Source: Paenibacillus lactis | Lineage (GTDB): Bacteria > Bacillota > Bacilli > Paenibacillales > Paenibacillaceae | NCBI RefSeq assembly: GCF_017873605.1 | Contig: NZ_JAGGKI010000008.1 | Coordinates: forward strand, 124,001-188,000 | DNA length: 64,000 nucleotides | Direction of reading: 5' to 3' | Shown: piece by piece, positions 63,374-64,000 of the stretch | How the letters are laid out: each line of letters starts with the position of its first letter | Position numbering within the stretch: the first letter of the stretch is position 1 | Program-made: the position numbers and the translations under genes | The notes under the pieces: generated by a model | What the model was told of the DNA's origin: nothing | What the model saw: the letters and a program-made list of their open reading frames with translations, nothing else | Databases searched by the model: none

Positions 63374-64000
63374 GCGGAGCAAGTCCCCAAAAGGGACTTG
63401 TGCGGTCGAAATGGAGCCTGCCGTAGCGGAGCAAGTCCCCAAAAGGGACTTGTGCAGGCGAAATGGAGCTGCGATGGCAGAGCAAGTCCCCAAAAGGGAC
63501 TTGTGCAGGCGAAAAGGAGCTGCGATGGCGGAGCAAGTCCCAAAAAGGGACTTGTGCGGTCGAAAAGGAGCTGCGATGGCGGAGCAAGTCCCCAAAAGGG
63601 ACTTGTGCAGGCGAAAAGGAGCTGCGATGGCGGAGCAAGTCCCAAAAAGGGACTTGTGCGGTCGAAAAGGAGCTGCGATGGCGGAGCAAGTCCCCAAAAG
63701 GGACTTGTGCAGGCGAAAAGGAGCTGCGATGGCGGAGCAAGTCCCAAAAAGGGACTTGTGCAGGCGAAAAGGAGCTGCGATGGCGGAGCAAGTCCCCAAA
63801 AGGGACTTGTGCGGTCAAAAATGAGCTGCGGTAGCGGAGCAAGTCCCCAAAAGGGACTTGTGCGGTCGAAAAGGGGCTGCGGTAGCGGAGCAAGTCCCCA
63901 AAAGGGACTTGTGCAGGCGAAAAGGAGCTGCGATGGCGGAGCAAGTCCCGAAAAGGGACTTGTGCGGTCGAAAAGGAGCTGCGGTAGCGGAGCAAGTCCC
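63374..64000. repeat. Long array of the 51-bp palindromic repeat (at least 13 copies, truncated by the window)
   Basis: Hairpin cores start at 63380, then every 51 bases (first step 52) to 63993. Each has CAAGTCCC, a five-base loop of type CAAAA, AAAAA or GAAAA, then GGGACTTG. The spacer alternates between GCAGGCGAAA and GCGGTCGAAA types, and copies 4-7 alternate strictly, giving a 102-bp higher-order period. As 51 is a multiple of three, several frames stay open by chance and produce 17-residue repeats; I do not call these genes. Confidence 0.92.

Noticed and set aside
63219..63995. Open frames encoding 17-residue repeats at the right edge (both strands)
   Set aside because: The 51-bp period is a multiple of three, so frames stay open across the array by chance. 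They are open in several frames at once and have no ribosome site or known domain.
63374..64000. CRISPR array
   Set aside because: The units are full-length repeats including the spacer, not constant repeats with unique spacers, and no cas gene is in view.

Overview
The window reads as chromosomal DNA of a Paenibacillus-like (Paenibacillaceae, Firmicutes) bacterium. Evidence: strong Shine-Dalgarno sites (GGAGG/AAGGAG), frequent TTG and GTG starts, Lpl-type ABC sugar importers (lipoprotein binding protein plus LplB- and YtcP-like permeases) next to large membrane-anchored AraC regulators, two cre-like sites, and many stand-alone one- and two-gene operons. I see no rRNA, tRNA, CRISPR array, transposase or prophage gene.

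Layout. 0-6.5 kb: DrrAB-like ABC exporter, GH29 alpha-L-fucosidase divergent from a cupin-AraC regulator, ABM monooxygenase with a WYL regulator, and a DinB protein. 6.6-13 kb: VOC protein, zinc alcohol dehydrogenase, M20 dipeptidase, cupin protein with a Gln-rich tail, and an MFS exporter divergent from an HxlR regulator. 13-21.8 kb: first carbohydrate locus (AraC sensor-regulator, binding protein, two permeases), then a DUF1569 protein and a secreted beta-helix protein with a chitin-binding-like module. 22-33.7 kb: small membrane protein, double-kinase hybrid sensor, MarR-MMPL operon, TetR with an HXXEE membrane protein sharing its operator, LysR divergent from a quinone-oxidoreductase-like MDR protein. 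33.7-45 kb: tandem-MerR regulator, a 68-bp repeat array leading into a UvrA2-like ATPase plus ABC exporter operon, a membrane-anchored multicopper oxidase divergent from an OmpR/HK pair, and a chemoreceptor. 45-50.7 kb: LysR, threonine catabolism (kbl-tdh), XRE-cupin regulator, TetR-DUF4188 operon. 51-63 kb: second carbohydrate locus (AraC sensor-regulator, two permeases, binding protein, a GH29 fucosidase with a frameshifted C-terminal domain, DUF4091 hydrolase) and a MocR regulator.

How the genes work together. Two parallel glycan modules import and cleave oligosaccharides; two GH29 enzymes and a DUF4091 protein suggest fucose-containing plant or host glycans. Between them lies a dense set of one-regulator-one-exporter or one-enzyme cassettes (MarR-MMPL, TetR-HXXEE, HxlR-MFS, TetR-DUF4188), several with visible palindromic operators in the intergenic DNA.

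The most unusual content is non-coding: a 51-bp palindromic tandem repeat family present as 3 copies at 19.57 kb and at least 13 copies running off the right edge, a 68-bp repeat array abutting the RBS of the UvrA2-like gene, a 30-33 bp array at 58.8 kb, and a 16-bp array at 63.1 kb. I do not see a gene cassette that I can defend as a wholly new defence or metabolic system; the repeat families and the paired TetR/HXXEE operators are the best leads. All functions are assigned by reading motifs; no database search was run.
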